Of a DNA stretch of 64,000 nt, positions 30,468 through 46,350 are shown one piece after another. Every line of letters begins with the position of its first letter. Within the stretch, counting starts at the first letter, position 1. Made by a program: the position numbers and the translations under genes. This DNA is from Callipepla californica brunnescens (lineage: Eukaryota; Chordata; Aves; Galliformes; Odontophoridae). The stretch lies in NCBI GenBank assembly GCA_023055505.1, contig JALIRH010000030.1, forward strand, positions 6,072,001-6,136,000, written 5' to 3'. A model generated the notes under the pieces. That model saw nothing but the letters and a program-made list of their open reading frames with translations. It was not told the DNA's origin and ran no database searches.

Positions 30468-33400
30468 ATGAATTCCTATGGCCTTATTGATCCCTATGGC
30501 CCCATTGATCCCTATGGCCCCATTGTTTCCTATGGCCACATTGATTCCTGTGGCCCCATTGATTCCTGTGGCCCCATTGATCCCTATGGCCCCATTGATT
30601 CCTATGGCCCTATTGATTCCTATGGTGCCATTGATCCCTATGGTCCCATTGATTCCTATGGCCCCATTGATCCTTATGGCCCCATTGATCCCGATGGCCC
30701 CTTGATTTTCTAAGGCTCCATTGATTCCTATGGCCCCTCTGAGTTCTATGGCCCCATTGATTCCTATGGACACTTTGATTCCTATGGCCCCATTGATTCC
30801 TATAGTCCCATCTATCCCTATGTCCCCATTGATTCCTATGGCCCCATTGATCCCTATGGTTCCATTGATCCCTATGGCCCCTTGATTTTCTAAGGCTCCA
30901 TTGATTCCTATGGCCCCATTGAGTTCTATGGCCCCATTGATTCCTATGGCCCCATTGATTCCTATGGCCCCATTGAGTTCTATAGCCACACTGATTCCTA
31001 TGGCCCCATTGAGTTCTATGGCCCATTTGATCCCTATGGCCCCTTTGATCCCTATGGCCCCATTGATTTCTATGGCCCCATTGATTCCTATGGCCCCATT
31101 GATCCCTATGGCCCCATTGAGTTCTATGGCCCCATTGATTCCTATGGCCCCATTGATTCCTATGGCCCCATTGATTCCTATGGCCCCATTGATTCCTTTG
31201 GCCCAATTGATTCCTATGGCCCCATTGATCCCTATGGCCTCATTGATCCCTATGGCCCCATTGATCCCTACGGCCCCATAGTGTTCGAAGGCCCAATTGA
31301 GTTCTATGGCCCCATTGATCCCAATGGCCCCTCTGATTCCTATGGCCCCATTGATAGTTGTGTCCCCATTGATTCTTGTCGCCTCATTAATCCTTATGGC
31401 CCCATTGATTCGTAAGACCCCATAGAATCCTATGGCCCCGTTGATTTTTGTGGCCCCATTGTTCCCTATGGCCCCATTGATCCCTATGGCCCCACTAAGT
31501 TCTATGGCCCCATTGATTCCTATGGTCACACTGATCCCTATGGCCCCATTGATTCCTATGGCCCCATTGATTCCTATGGCCCCATCGATCCCTATGTCCA
31601 CATTGAGTTCTATGGCCACATTGATCCCTATGGCCCCATTGTGTTCCTTGGCCCAATTGATCCCTTTAGCCCCACTGATTCCTATGGCCCCATTGATTCC
31701 TATGGCCCCATTGAGTTCTATGGCCCCATTGATTCCTATGGCCCCATTGATTCCCATGGCCCCATTGTGTTCTATAGCCACACTGATTCCTATGGCCCCT
31801 TTGAGTTCTATGGCCCATTTGATCCCTATGGCCCCATTGATCTCTAAGGCCCCATTGAGTTCTATGGCTCCATTGATCCCTATAGCCCCATTGATCCCTA
31901 TGGCACCATTGAGTTCTAAGGCCCCATTGAGTTCTATGGCCCCATTGATTCCTATGTCCCCATTGATTCCTATGGCCACATTGATTCCTATGGCCACATT
32001 GATTCCTATGGCCCCATTGATGCCTAAGGCCCTATTGAGTTCTTTGGCCCAATTGATCCCTACGGCCCAATTGATTCCTATGGCCCCATTGATTGCTATG
32101 GCCCCACTGATCTCTAAGTCCCCATTGAGTTCTATGGCTCCATTGATCCCTATAGCCCCATTGATCCCTATGACCACATTGAGTTCTATGGCCCCTTTGA
32201 TCCCTATGGCCCCTTTGATCCCTATGGCCCCATTGAGTTCTATGGCCCCATTGATGACTATGGCCCCATTGATTCCCTTGGCCCCATTGATTCCTATGGC
32301 CCCATTGATTCCTTAGGCCCCATTGATTCCTATGGCCCCATTGATGCCTATGGCCCCACTGATTCCTATGACCCCATTGATTCCTATGGTCCCATTGATC
32401 CCTATGGCCCCATTGATTCCTATGGTCCCACTGATCCCTAAGGCCCCATTGATCCCTATGGCCCCATTGATTTTCTATGGCTCCATTGATTCCTATGGCC
32501 TTATTGATCCCTTTGGTCCCATCGATTCCTGTGGCCCCTTTGATTTTTATGGCCCCAATGAGTTCTATGGCCACATTGATTTCTATGGCCCCATTGAGTT
32601 CTATGGCCCATATGATCCCTATAACCCCATTTCTCCCTATAGACCAATTGAGTTCTATGGCTCCATTGAACCCTAAGGCCCCATTGAGTTCTAAGGCCCC
32701 ACTGATTCCTATGGCCCCACTGAAACTTAAGGCCCCATTGATCCCTATGGCCCCTTTGAGTTCTATGGCCCCATTGATTCCTATGGACACTTTGATTCCT
32801 ATGGCCCCATTGATTCCTATGGCCCCATTGATTCCTGTGGCCCCATTGATTCCTATGGCCCCATTGATCCCTATGGTTCCATTGATCCCTATGGCCCCTT
32901 GATTTTCTAAGGCTCCATTGATTCCTATGGCCCCATTGAGTTCTATGGCCCCATTGATTCCTATGGCCCCATTGATTCCTATGGTACCATTGAGTTCTAT
33001 AGCCACACTGATTCCTATGGCCCCATTGATTTCTATGGCCCATTTGATCCCAATGGCCCCATTGATCTCTAAGGCACCATTGAGTTCTATGGCTCCATTG
33101 ATCCCTATAGCCCCATTGATCCCTCTGGCCCCATTGATTTCTATGGCCCCATTGATTCCTATGGCCCCATTGATCCCTATGGCCCCATTGAGTTCTATGG
33201 CCACATTGATGATTATGGCCCCATTGATTCCTATGGCCCCATTGATTCCTATGGCCCCATTGATTCCTTTGGCCCCATTGATTCCTATGGCCCCATTGAT
33301 TCCTATGGCCCCATTGATTCCTTTGGCCGAATTGATTCCTATGGCCCCATTGATCCCTATGGCCCCATTGATTCCTATGGCCCTATTGATTCCTATGGCC

Positions 33401-33954
33401 CTATTGAGTTCTATGGCCCCATTGATTCCTATGGTGCCATTGATCCCTATGGCCCCATTGATCCCTATGGCCCCATTCATTTTCTATGGCTCCATTGATT
33501 CCCATGGCCCCATTGATCCCTATGGTCCCATTGATCACTATGGCCCAACTGATCTTTATGGCCCCATTGATCCTTATGGTCCCATTGATCCCTATGGCCC
33601 AATTGATCTTTATGGCCCCATTAATTCCTATGGCCCCATTGATCCCTAGGCCCCTTTGATCCATATGGCTTCATTGACCCCTATTGCCCCATTGAGTTTG
33701 ATGGCCGCATGAATTCCTATGGCCTTATTGATCCCTATGGCCCCATTGATCCCTATGGCCCCATTGTTTCCTATGGCCACATTGATTCCTGTGGCCCCAT
33801 TGATTCCTGTGGCCCCATTGATCCCTATGGCCCCATTGATTCCTATGGCCCTATTGATTCCTATGGTGCCATTGATCCCTATGGTCCCATTGATTCCTAT
33901 GGCCCCATTGATCCTTATGGCCCCATTGATCCCGATGGCCCCTTGATTTTCTAA
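30468..33954. repeat. Higher-order block D, 3,241-bp spaced pair
   Basis: The segment beginning at the EcoRI-bearing unit at 30,470 is repeated at 33,711. About 246 bases are read as identical, through the truncated unit CCCCTTGATTTTCTAAGG. The preceding units (GATCACTATGGCCCAACTG, GATCTTTATGG) also match in both places, so the junction of two blocks has itself been duplicated. Confidence 0.8.
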
Positions 33955-36900
33955 GGCTCCATTGATTCCTATGGCCCCTCTGAGTTCTATGGCCCCATTG
34001 ATTCCTATGGTCCCATTGATCCCTATGGCCCCTTTGAGTTCTATGGCCCCATTGATTCCTATGGACACTTTGATTCCTATGGCCCCATTGATTCCTATAG
34101 TCCCATCGATCCCTATGTCCCCATTGATTCCTATGGCCCCATTGATCCCTATGGTTCCATTGATCCCTATGGCCCCTTGATTTTCTAAGGCTCCTTTGAT
34201 TCCTATGGCCCCATTGAGTTCTATGGCCCCATTGATTCCTATGGTCACATTGATCCCTATGGCCCCATTGATTCCTATGGCCCCATCGATTCCTATAGCC
34301 CCATCGATCCCTATGTCCACATTGAGTTCTATGGCCACATTGATCCCTATGGCCCCATTGAGTTCCTTGGCCCAATTGATCCCTTTAGCCCCACTGATTC
34401 CTATGGCCCCATTGATTACTATGGCCCCATTGAGTTCTATGGCCCCATTGATTCCTATGGCCCCATAGATCCCTATGGCCCCTTTGAGTTCTATGGCCCC
34501 ATTGATTCCTATGGTCACATTGATCCCTATGGCCCCATTGATTCCTATGGCCCCATTGATTCCTATGGCCCCATTGATTCCTATAGCTCCATCGATCCCT
34601 ATGTCCACATTGTGTTCTATGGCCCCATTGATCCATATGGTTCCATTGAGTTCTTTGGCCCAATTGATCCCTTTGGCCCCACTGATTCCTATGGCCCCAT
34701 TGATTCCTATGGCCCCATTGATCCCTATGGTCCCATTGATCACTATGGCCCAACTGATCTTTATGGCCCCATTGATCCTTATGGTCCCATTGATCCCTAT
34801 GGTTCCATTGATCCCTATGGCCCCTTGATTTTCTAAGGCTCCTTTGATTCCTATGGCCCCATTGAGTTCTATGGCCCCATTGATTCCTATGGCCCCATTG
34901 ATTCCTATGGCCCCATTGAGTTCTATAGCCACACTGATTCCTATAACCCCATTGATTTCTATGGCCCATTTGATCCCAATGGCCCCATTGATCTCTAAGG
35001 CACCATTGAGTTCTATGGCTCCATTGATCCCTATAGCCCCATTGATCCCTATGGCCCCATTGATTTCTATGGCCCCATTGATTCCTATGGCCCCATTGAT
35101 CCCTATGGCCCCATTGAGTTCTATGGCCCCATTGATGACTATGGCCCCATTGATTCCTATGGCCACATTGATTCCTATGGCCCCATTGATTCCTTTGGCC
35201 CCATTGATCCCTAAGGCCCCATTGATCCCTATTGTCCCCTTTGACTTCTATGGCATTTTTGAGTTCTATGGCCCCATTGATTCCTAAGGCCCCATTGATT
35301 CCTATGGCCCCATTGATTCCTATGGCCTCATTGAGTTCTATGGCCCCATAGAATTTTATTTTCCCATTGATCCCTATGACCCCACTGATTCCTGTGGACC
35401 CATTGATTCCTAGGGCCCCATCGATCCCTATGGCCACATTGATCTTTATGACCCCATTGATCCCTATGGCCCCTTGTAGTTCCATGGCCACATTGATTCC
35501 TACGGCCCCATTGATTCCTATGGCCCCATTGATCCCTATGGACACTTGGAGTTCTATGGCCCCATCGATCCCTATGGCCCCATCGATCCCTATGGCCCCA
35601 TCGATCTTTATGGCCCCATTGATCCCTAAGGCCCCATTGATTCCTATGGCCACATTGATTCCTATGACCACATTGAGTTCTATGGCCCCATTGATCCCTA
35701 TGGCCTTACTGATCCCTATGGAACATGTAGTTCTAAGGCCACATTGATTCCTATGGCCCCATCGATTCCTATGGCCCCATTGATTCCTATGGCCACATTG
35801 ATCCATATGGCACCATTGAGCTCTATGGCCCCATTGATGACTATGGCCCCATTGATTCCTATGGCCCCATTGATTCCTTTGGCCCCATTGATTCCTATGG
35901 TCCCATTGATTTCTATGGTTACTTTGAGTTCTATGGCCCCATTGATTCCTATGCTCACATTGATTCCTATGGTCCCATTGATCGCTGTGTCCCCATTGAT
36001 TCCTATGGCCCCATTGATTCCTATGGCCCCATTGATCCCTAAGGCCCCATTGATCCCTATATTAAATTTAATTCCTATGGCCCCATTGATTTTTCTGGCC
36101 CCATTGATCCCTATTGTCCCATTGATCCCTATTGCCCCATTGTTCCCTATGGCCCCATTGATCCCTATGGCCCCACTGAGTTCTGTGGCGTCATTGATTC
36201 CTATGGTCCCATTGATCCCTATGGCCTCTCTGAGTTCTATGGCCCCATTGATTCCTATGGTCACATTGATCCCTATAGCCCGATTGATTCCTAAGGCCCC
36301 ATTGATTCCTATGGCCCCTTTGATTCCTATAGCCCCATCGATCCCTATGTGCTCATTGAGTTCTATGGCCCCATTGGTCCCTATGGCCCCACTGATCTTT
36401 ATGGCCCCATGTTTTTCTATGGCCACATTGATTCCTATGGCCCCATTGTTTCCTATGGTCCCATTGATCCCTATGGCCCCATTGAGTTCTATGGAAGAAC
36501 TGATTCCTATGGCCCCATTGATACCTATCGTCCCATTGATCCCTATGGCCCCATTGATCCCTATGGCCCCACTGATTCCTATGGGCCCATTGATTCCTAT
36601 GGTCCCATTGATCCCTATGGCCCCATTGATCCCTATGGCCCCACTGATTCCTATGGCCCCACTGATTCCTATGGCCCCATTGATTCCTATGGCCCCATTG
36701 AGTTCTATGGCCCCATTGATGACTATGGCCCCATTGATTCCTATGGCCCCATTGATTCCTATGGCCCCATTGATTCTTTGGCCCCATTGATTCCTATGGC
36801 CCCATTGATTCCTATGGCCCCTTGATTCCTTTGGCCCCATTGATTCCTATGGCCCCATTGATCCCTATGGCCCCATTGATTCCTATGGCCCTATTGATTC

Positions 36901-39900
36901 CTATGGCCCCATTGAGTTCTATGGCCCCATTGATTCCTATGGTGCCATTGATCCCTATGGCCCCATTGATCCCTATGGCCCCATTCATTTTCTATGGCTC
37001 CATTGATTCCTATGGCCCCATTGATCCCTTTGGTCCCATGGATTCCTGTGGCCCCATTGATTTTTATGGCCCCAATGAGTTCTATGGCCACATTAATTCC
37101 TATGGCCCCATTGAGTTCTATGGCCCATTTGATCCCTATGGCCCCATTGATCCCTATGGCCCCATAGTATTCGAAGGCCCCATTGAGTTCTATGGCCCCA
37201 TTGATCCCAATGGCCACTTTGATTCTAATGACCCCATAGATTCCTATGGCCCCGTTGATCCCTATGGACCCATTGATCCCTATAGTCCCTTTAATTCCTG
37301 CGGCCCCATTGATTTTTGTGTCCCAATTGTTCCCTATGGCCCCATTGATCCCTATGGCCCCACTGAGTTCTATGGCCCCATTGATACCTATGGTCCCATT
37401 GATCCCTATGGCCCCTTTGAGTTCTATGGCCCCATTGATTCCTATGGTCACATTGATCCCTATGGCCCCATTGATTCCTATGGCCCCATCGATTCCTATA
37501 GCCCCATCGATCCCTATGTCCACATTGAGTTCTATGGCCACATTGATCCCTATGGCCCCATTGAGTTCCTTGGCCCAATTGATCCCTTTAGCCCCACTGA
37601 TTCCTATGGCCCCATTGATTACTATGGCCCCATTGAGTTCTATGGCCCCATTGATTCCTATGGCCCCATTGATTCCTACGGCCCCATTGATCCCTATGTC
37701 CCCATTGAGTTCTATGGCTCCACTGATTCCTATGGCCCCATTGTTTCCTCTGGCCCCACTGATCCCTATGGCCCCATTGATCCCTATGTCCCCATTGAGT
37801 TCTATGGCCCCACGGATTCCTATGTCCCCATTGATTCCTATGGCCCCATTTATCCCTAGGCCCCATTGATCCCTACGGCTTCATTGATCCCTATTACCCC
37901 ATTGAGTTCTAGGGCCGCATGAATTCCTATGGCCTTATTGATCCCTATGGCCCCATTGATTCCTATGGCCCCATTGATTCCTATGGCCCCATTGATTCCT
38001 GTGGCCCCATTGATTCCTGTGGCCTCATTGATCCCTATGGCCACACTGATTCCTATGGCCCCATTGATTCCTATGGTGCCATTGATCCCTATGGCCCCAT
38101 TGATTCCTATGGCCCCATTGATCCTTATGGCCCCATTGATCCCTATGGCCCCTTGATTTTCTAAGGCTCCATTGATTCCTATGGCCCCATTGAGTTCTAT
38201 GGCCCCATTGATTCCTTTGGCCCCATTGATTCCTATGGCGCCATTGAGTTCTATAGCCACTCTGATTCCTATGGCCCCATTGATTTCTATGGCCCATTTG
38301 ATCCCTATGGCCCCATTGATCTCTAAGGCACCATTGAGTTCTATGGCTCCATTGATCCCTATAGCCCCATTGATCCCTATGGCCCCATTGATTTCTATGG
38401 CCCCATTGATTCCTATGGCCCCACTGATCCCTATGGCCCCTTGAGTTCTATGGCCCCATTGATTACTATGGCCCCATTGATTCCTATGGCCCCATTGATT
38501 CCTATGGCCCCATTGATTCCTTTGGCCCCATTGATTTTTATGGCTCCATTGATCCCTATGTCCCCATTGATTTCTATGGCCCTATTGATTCCTATGGCCC
38601 CATTGAGTTCTATGGCCCCATTGATTCCTATGGTGCCATTGATCCCTATGGCCCCTTTGATCCCTATGGCCCCATTGATTTTCTATGGCTCCATTGATTC
38701 CTATGGCCCCATTGATCCCTTTGGTCCCATGGATTCCTGTGTCCCCATTGATTTTTATGGCCCCAATGAGTTCTATGGCCACATTGATTCCTATGGCCCC
38801 ATTGAGTTCTATGGCCAATTTGATCCCTATGGCCCCATTGATCCCTATGGCCCCATAGTTTTCGAAGGCCCCATTGAGTTCTATGGCCCCATTGATCCCA
38901 ATGGCCACTTTGATTCTAATGACCCCATAGATTCCTATGGCCCCGTTGATCCCTATGGACCCATTGATCCCTATAGTCCCTTTAATTCCTACGGCCCCAT
39001 TGATTTTTGTGGCCCCAATGTTCCCTATGGCCCCATTGATCCCTATGGCCGTACTGAGTTCTATGGCCCCATTGATTCCTATGGTCCCATTGATCCCTAT
39101 GGCCCCTTTGAGTTCTATGGCCCCATTGATTCCTATGGTCACATTGATCCCTATGGCCCCATTGATTCCTATGGCCCCATTGATTCCTATGGCCCCATTG
39201 ATTCCTATAGCCCCATCGATCCCTATGTCCACAATGAGTTCTATGGCCCCATTGATCCCTATGGTTCCATTGAGTTTTTTGGCCCAATTGATCCCTTTGG
39301 CCCCACTGATTCCTATGGCCCCATTGATTCCTATGGCCCCATTGATCCCTATGGTCCCATTGATCCCTATGGCCCAACTGATCTTTATGGCCCCATTGAT
39401 CCCTATGGTCCCATTGATCCCAATGGCCCAATTGATCCATATGGCTTCATTGACCCCTATTGCCCCATTGAGTTCTATGGCCGCATGAATTCCTATGGCC
39501 TTATTGATCCCTATGGCCCCATTGATTCCTGTGGCCCCATTGATTCCTGTGGCCCCATTGATCCCTATGGCCACACTGATTCCTATGGCCCTATTGATTC
39601 CTATGGTGCCATTGATCCCTAAGGCCCCATTGATTCCTATGCCCCATTGAACCTTATGGCCCCATTGATCCCGATGGCCCCTTGATTTTCTAAGGCTCCA
39701 TTGATTCCTATGGCCCCATTGAGTTCTACGGCCCCATTGATTCCTATGGCCCCATTGATTCCTATGGCCCCATTGAGTTCTATGTCCCATTTGATCCCTA
39801 TGGCCCCATTGATCTCTAAGGCGCCATTGAGTTTTATGGCTCCATTGATCCCTATAGCCCCATTGATCCCTATGGCCCCATTGAGTTCTAAGGCCCCATT

Positions 39901-42900
39901 GAGTTCTATGGCCCCTTTGATCCCTATGGCCCCATTGATTTCTATGGCCCCATTGATTCCTACGGCCCCATTGATCCCTATGGCCCCATTGAGTTCTATG
40001 GCCCCATTGATGACTATGGCCCCATTGATTCCTATGGCCCCTTTGATTCCTATTGCCCCATTGATTCCATTGGCCCCATTGATTCCTAAGGCCCCATTGA
40101 TCCCTATGGCCCCATTGATTCCTATGGCCCCTTTGATTCCTATAGCCCCATCGATCCCTATGTCCACATTGAGTTCTATGGCCCCATTGATCCCTATGGC
40201 CCCACTGATCTTTATGGCCCCATGTTTTTCTATGGCCACATTGATTCCTATGGCCCCATTGTTTCCTATGGTCCCATTGATCCCTATGGCCCCATTGAGT
40301 TCTATGGACCAACTGATTCCTATGGCCCCATTGATACCTATGGTCCCATTGATCCCTATGGCCCCATTGAGTTCTATGGACCAACTGATTCCTATGGCCC
40401 CATTGATACCTATGGTCCCATTGATCCCTATGGCCCCATTGATCCCTATGGCCCCACTGATTCCTATGGCCCCATTGATTCCTATGGTCCCATTGATCCC
40501 TATGGCCCGATTGAGTTCTATTGCCCCACTGATTCCTATGGCCCCATTGATTCCTATGGCCCCATTGATCCCTATGGTTCCATTGATCCCTATGACCCCA
40601 TTGATTCCTATGGTCCCATTGATCCCTATGGCCCCTTTGAGTTCTATGGCCCCATTGATTCCTATGGTCACATTGATCCCTATGGCCCCATTGATTCCTA
40701 TGGCCCCATTGATTCCTATGGCCCCATTGATTCCTATGGCCCCATTGATTCCTATAGCCGCATCGATCCCTATGTCCACATTGAGTTCTATGGCCCCATT
40801 GATCCCTATGGTTCCATTGAGTTCTTTGGCCCAATTGATCCCTTTGGCCTCACTGATTCCTATGGCCCCATTGATTCCTATGGCCCCATTGATCCCTATG
40901 GTCCCATTGATCCCTATAGCCCAACTGATCTTTATGGCCCCATTGATTCCTAAGGCCCCATTGATCCCTAGGCCCCATTGATCCCTATGGCTTCATTGAC
41001 CCGTATTGCCCCATTGAGTTCTATGGCCGCATGAATTCCTATGGCCTTATTAATCCCTATGGCCCCATTGATCCCTATGGCCCCATTGATTCCTGTGGCC
41101 CCATTGATTCCTGTGGCCCCATTGATCCCTATGGCCACACTGATTCCTATGGCCCTATTGATTCCTATGGTGCCATTGATCCCTAAGGCCCCATTGATTC
41201 CTATGCCCCATTGATCCTTATGGCCCCATTGCTCCCGATGGCCCCTTGATTTTCTAAGGCTCCATTGATTCCTATGGCCCCATTGAGTTCTATGGCCCCA
41301 TTGATTCCTATGGCCCCATTGATTCCTATGGCCCCATTAAGTTCTATGTCCCATTTGATCCCTATGGCCCCATTGATCTCTAAGGCCCCATTGAGTTTTA
41401 TGGCTCCATTGATCCCTATAGCCCCATTGATCCCTATGGCCCCATTGAGTTCTAAGGCCCCATTGAGTTCTATGGCCCCTTTGATCCCTATGGCCCCATT
41501 GATTTCTATGGCCCCATTGATTCCTACGGCCCCATTGATCCCTATGGCCCCATTGAGTTCTATGGCCCCATTGATGACTATGGCCCCATTGATTCCTATG
41601 GCCCCATTGATTCCTATTGCCCCATTGATTCCTTTGGCCCCATTGATTCCTATGGCCCCATTGATCCCTATGGCCCCATTGATTCCTATGGCCCCTTTGA
41701 TTCCTATAGCCCCATCGATCCCTATGTCCACATTGAGTTCTATGGCCCCATTGATCCCTATGGCCCCACTGATCTTTATGGCCCCATGTTTTTCTATGGC
41801 CACATTGATTCCTATGGCCCCATTGTTTCCTATGGTCCCATTGATCCCTATGGCCCCATTGAGTTCTATGGACCAACTGATTCCTATGGCCCCATTGATA
41901 CCTATGGTCCCATTGATCCCTATGGCCCCATTGAGTTCTATGGACCAACTGATTCCTATGGCCCCATTGATACCTATGGTCCAATTGATCCCTATGGCCC
42001 CATTGATCCCTATGGCCCCACTGATTCCTATGGCCCCATTGATTCCTAGGGTCCCATTGATCCCTATGGCCCGATTGAGTTCTATTGCCCCACTGATTCC
42101 TATGACCCCATTGATTCCTATGGCCCCATTGATCCCTATGGTTCCATTGATCCCTATGGCCCCATTGATTCCTATGGCCCCATTGATTCCTATGGCCCCA
42201 TTGTGTTCTATAGCCACACTGATTCCTATGGCCCCTTTGAGTTCTATGGCCCATTTGATCCCTATGGCCCCATTGATCTCTAAGGTCCCATTGAGTTCTA
42301 TGGCTCCATTGATCCCTATAGCCCCATTGATGCCTATGGCACCATTGAGTTCTAAGGCCCCATTGAGTTCTATGGCCCCATTGATTCCTATGTCCCCTTT
42401 GATTCCTATGGCCACATTGATTCCTATGGCCACATTGATTCCTATGGCCCCATTGAGCTCTTTGGCCCAATTGATTCCTATGGCCCCATTGATGCCTAAG
42501 GCCCTATTGAGTTCTTTGGCCCAATTGATCCCTACGGCCCAATTGATTCCTATGGCCCCATTGATTGCTATGGCCCCACTGATCTCTAAGGCCCCATTGA
42601 GTTCTATGGCTCCATTGATCCCTCTAGCCCCATTGATCCCTATGACCCCATTGAGTTCTTAGGCCCCATTGAGTTCTATGGCCCCTTTGATCCCTATGGC
42701 CCCATTGATCCCTATGGCCCCATTGATCCCTTTGGTCCCATGGATTCCTGTGGCCCCATTGATTTTTATGGCCCCAATGAGTTCTATGGCCACATTGATT
42801 CCTATGGCCCCATTGAGTTCTATGGCCCATTTGATCCCTATGGCCCCATTGATCCCTATGTCCCCATAGTGTTCGAAGGCCCCATTGAGTTCTATGGCCC

Positions 42901-43431
42901 CATTGATCCCAATGGCCACTTTGATTCCTATGACCCCATGGATTCCTATGGCCCCGTTGATCCCTATGGACCCATTGATCCATATAGTCCCTTTAATTCC
43001 TACGGCCCCATTGATTTTTGTGGCCCCATTGTTCCCTATGGCCCCATTGATCCCTATGGCCGTACTGAGTTCTATGGCCCCATTGATTCCTATGGTCCCA
43101 TTGATCCCTATGGCCCCTTTGTGTTCTATGGCCCCATTGATTCCTATGGTCACCTTGATCCCTATTACCCCATTGATTCCTACGGCCCCATTGATTCCTA
43201 TGGCCCCATTGATTCCTATATCCCCATCGATCCCTATGTCCACATTGAGTTCTATGGCCCCATTGATCCCTAAGGTTCCATTGAGTTCTTTGGCCCAATT
43301 GATCCCTTTGGCCCCACTGATTCCTATGGCCCCATTGATTCCTATGGCCCCATTGATCCATAAGGTCCCATTGATCCCTATGGCCCAATTGATCTTTATG
43401 GCCCCATTGATTCCTATGGCCCCATTGATCC

Positions 43432-46350
43432 CTAGGCCCCGTTGATCCCTATGGCTTCATTGAACCCTATTGACCCATTGAGTTCTATGGCCGCATGAAT
43501 TCCTATGGCCTTATTTATCCCTATGGCCCCATTGATCCCTATGGCCCCATTGTTTCCTATGGCCCCATTGATTCCTGTGGCCCCATTGATTCCTGTGGCC
43601 CCATTGATCCCTATGGCCACACTGATTCCTATGGCCCTATTGATTCCTATGGTGCCATTGATCCCTATGGCCCCATTGATTCCTATGGCCCCATTGATCC
43701 TTATGGCCCCATTGATCCCGATGGCCCCTTGATTTTCTATGGCCCCATTGATTCCTATGGCCCCATTGATTCCTATGGTCCCATTGAGTTCTATGGCCCA
43801 TTTGATCCCTATGGCCCCATTGATCTCTAAGGCCCCATTGAGTTTTATGGCTCCATTGATCCCTATAGCCCCATTGATCCCTATGGCCCCATTGAGTTCT
43901 AAGGCCCCATTGAGTTCTATGGCCCCTTTGATCCCGATGGCCCCTTTGATTTCTATGGCCCCATTGATTCCTATGGCCCCATTGATCCCTATGGCCCCAT
44001 TGAGTTCTATGGCCCCATTGATGACTATGGCCCCATTGATTCCTATGGCCCCATTGATGACTATGGCCCCATTGATTCCCTTGGCCCCATTGATTCCTAT
44101 GGCCCCATTGATTCCTGAGGCCCCTTTGATTACTAAGGCCCCATTGATGCCTATGGCCCCACTGATTCCTATGACCCCATTGATTCCTATGGTCCCATTG
44201 ATCCCTATGGCCCCATTGATTCCTGTGGTCCCACTGATCCCTTAGGCCCCATTGATCCCTATGGCCCCATTGATTTTCTATGGCCCCATTGATTCCTATG
44301 GCCTTATTGATCCCTTTGGTCCCATCGATTCCTGTGGCCCCATTGATTTTTATGGCCCCAATGAGTTCTATGGCCCCATTGATTTCTATGGCCCCATTGA
44401 GTTCTATGGCCCATTTGATCCCTATAACCCCATTAGTCCCTATAGACCAATTGAGTTCTATGGCTCCATTGATCCCTAAGGCCCCATTGAGTTCTAAGGC
44501 CCCACTGATTCCTATGGCCCCACTGATTCCTAAGGCCCCATTGATTCCTATGGCCCTATTGGTCCCTATGGCCACATTGATCCCTATGGCCCCTCTGAGT
44601 TCTATGGCCCCATTGATTCCTATGGTCCCTTTGATCCCTATGGCCCCTTTGAGTTCTATGGCCCCATTGATTCCTATGGTCCCATTGATCCCTATGGCCC
44701 CTTTGAGTTCTATGGCCCCATTGATTCCTATGGACACTTTGATTCCTATGGCCCCATTGATTCCTATGGCCCCATTGATCCCTATGGTTCCATTGATCCC
44801 TATGGCCCCTTGATTTTCTAAGGCTCCATTGATTCCTATGGCCCCATTGAGTTCTATGGCCCCATTGATTCCTATGGCCCCATTGATTCCTATGGCCCCA
44901 TTGAGTTCTATAGCCACACTGATTCCTATGGCCCCATTGATTTCTATGGCCCATTTGATCCCAATGGCCCCTTTGATCTCTAAGGCACCATTGAGTTCTA
45001 TGGCTCCATTGATCCCTATAGCCCCATTGATTTCTATGGCCCCACTGATTTCTATGGCCCCATTGATTCCTATGGCCACATTGATCCCTATGGCCCCATT
45101 GAGTTCTATGGCCCCATTGATGACTATGGCCCCATTGATTCCTATGGCCCCATTGATTCCTATGGCCCCATTTATTTCTTTGGCCCCATTGATTCCTATG
45201 GCCCCATTGATTCCTATGGCCCCTTGATTCCTTTGGCCCCATTGATTCCTATGGCCCCATTGATCCCTATGGCCCCATTGATTCCTATGGCCCTATTGAT
45301 TCCTAACGCCCCATTGATCCCTTTGGTCCCATGGATTCCTGTGGCCCCATTGATTTTTATGGCCCCAATGAGTTCTATGGCCACATTGATTCCTATGGCC
45401 CCATTGAGTTCTATGGCCCATTTGATCCCTATGGCCCCATTGATCCCTATGGCCCCATAGTGTTCGAAGGCCCCATTGAGTTCTATGGCCCCATTGATCC
45501 CAATGGCCACTTTGATTCCTATGACCCCATGGATTCCTATGGCCCCGTTGATCCCTATGGACCCATTGATCCATATAGTCCCTTTAATTCCTACGGCCCC
45601 ATTGATTTTTGTGGCCCCATTGTTCCCTATGGCCCCATTGATCCCTATGGCCGTACTGAGTTCTATGGCCCCATTGATTCCTATGGTCCCATTGATCCCT
45701 ATGGCCCCTTTGTGTTCTATGGCCCCATTGATTCCTATGGTCACCTTGATCCCTATTACCCCATTGATTCCTATGGCCCCATTGATTCCTATGGCCCCAT
45801 TGATTCCTATATCCCCATCGATCCCTATGTCCACATTGAGTTCTATGGCCCCATTGATCCCTAAGGTTCCATTGAGTTCTTTGGCCCAATTGATCCCTTT
45901 GGCCCCACTGATTCCTATGGCCCCATTGATTCCTATGGCCCCATTGATCCCTAGGCCCCGTTGATCCCTATGGCTTCATTGAACCCTATTGACCCATTGA
46001 GTTCTATGGCCGCATGAATTCCTATGGCCTTATTGATCCCTATGGCCCCATTGATCCCTATGGCCCCATTGTTTCCTATGGCCCCATTGATTCCTGTGGC
46101 CCCATTGATTCCTGTGGCCCCATTGATCCCTATGGCCACACTGATTCCTATGGCCCTATTGATTCCTATGGTGCCATTGATCCCTATGGCCCCATTGATT
46201 CCTATGGCCCCATTGATCCTTATGGCCCCATTGATCCCGATGGCCCCTTGATTTTCTATGGCCCCATTGATTCCTATGGCCCCATTGATTCCTATGGTCC
46301 CATTGAGTTCTATGGCCCATTTGATCCCTATGGCCCCATTGATCTCTAAG
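43432..46350. repeat. Higher-order block E, 2,519-bp spaced pair
   Basis: Sequence from about 43,440 (CCCCGTTGATCCCTATGG, then a unit reading TTGACCCATTGAG) recurs at about 45,959 with nearly the same order of variants for several hundred bases, and again in more diverged form at about 47,234. The upstream stretches 42,720-43,270 and 45,310-45,860 also match, so both sides of the junction were copied. Confidence 0.8.

Noticed and set aside
22530..45490. CENP-B box-like sites at the recurring TTCGAAGG units
   Set aside because: The TTCG core is present but the later conserved A and CGGG positions do not match.
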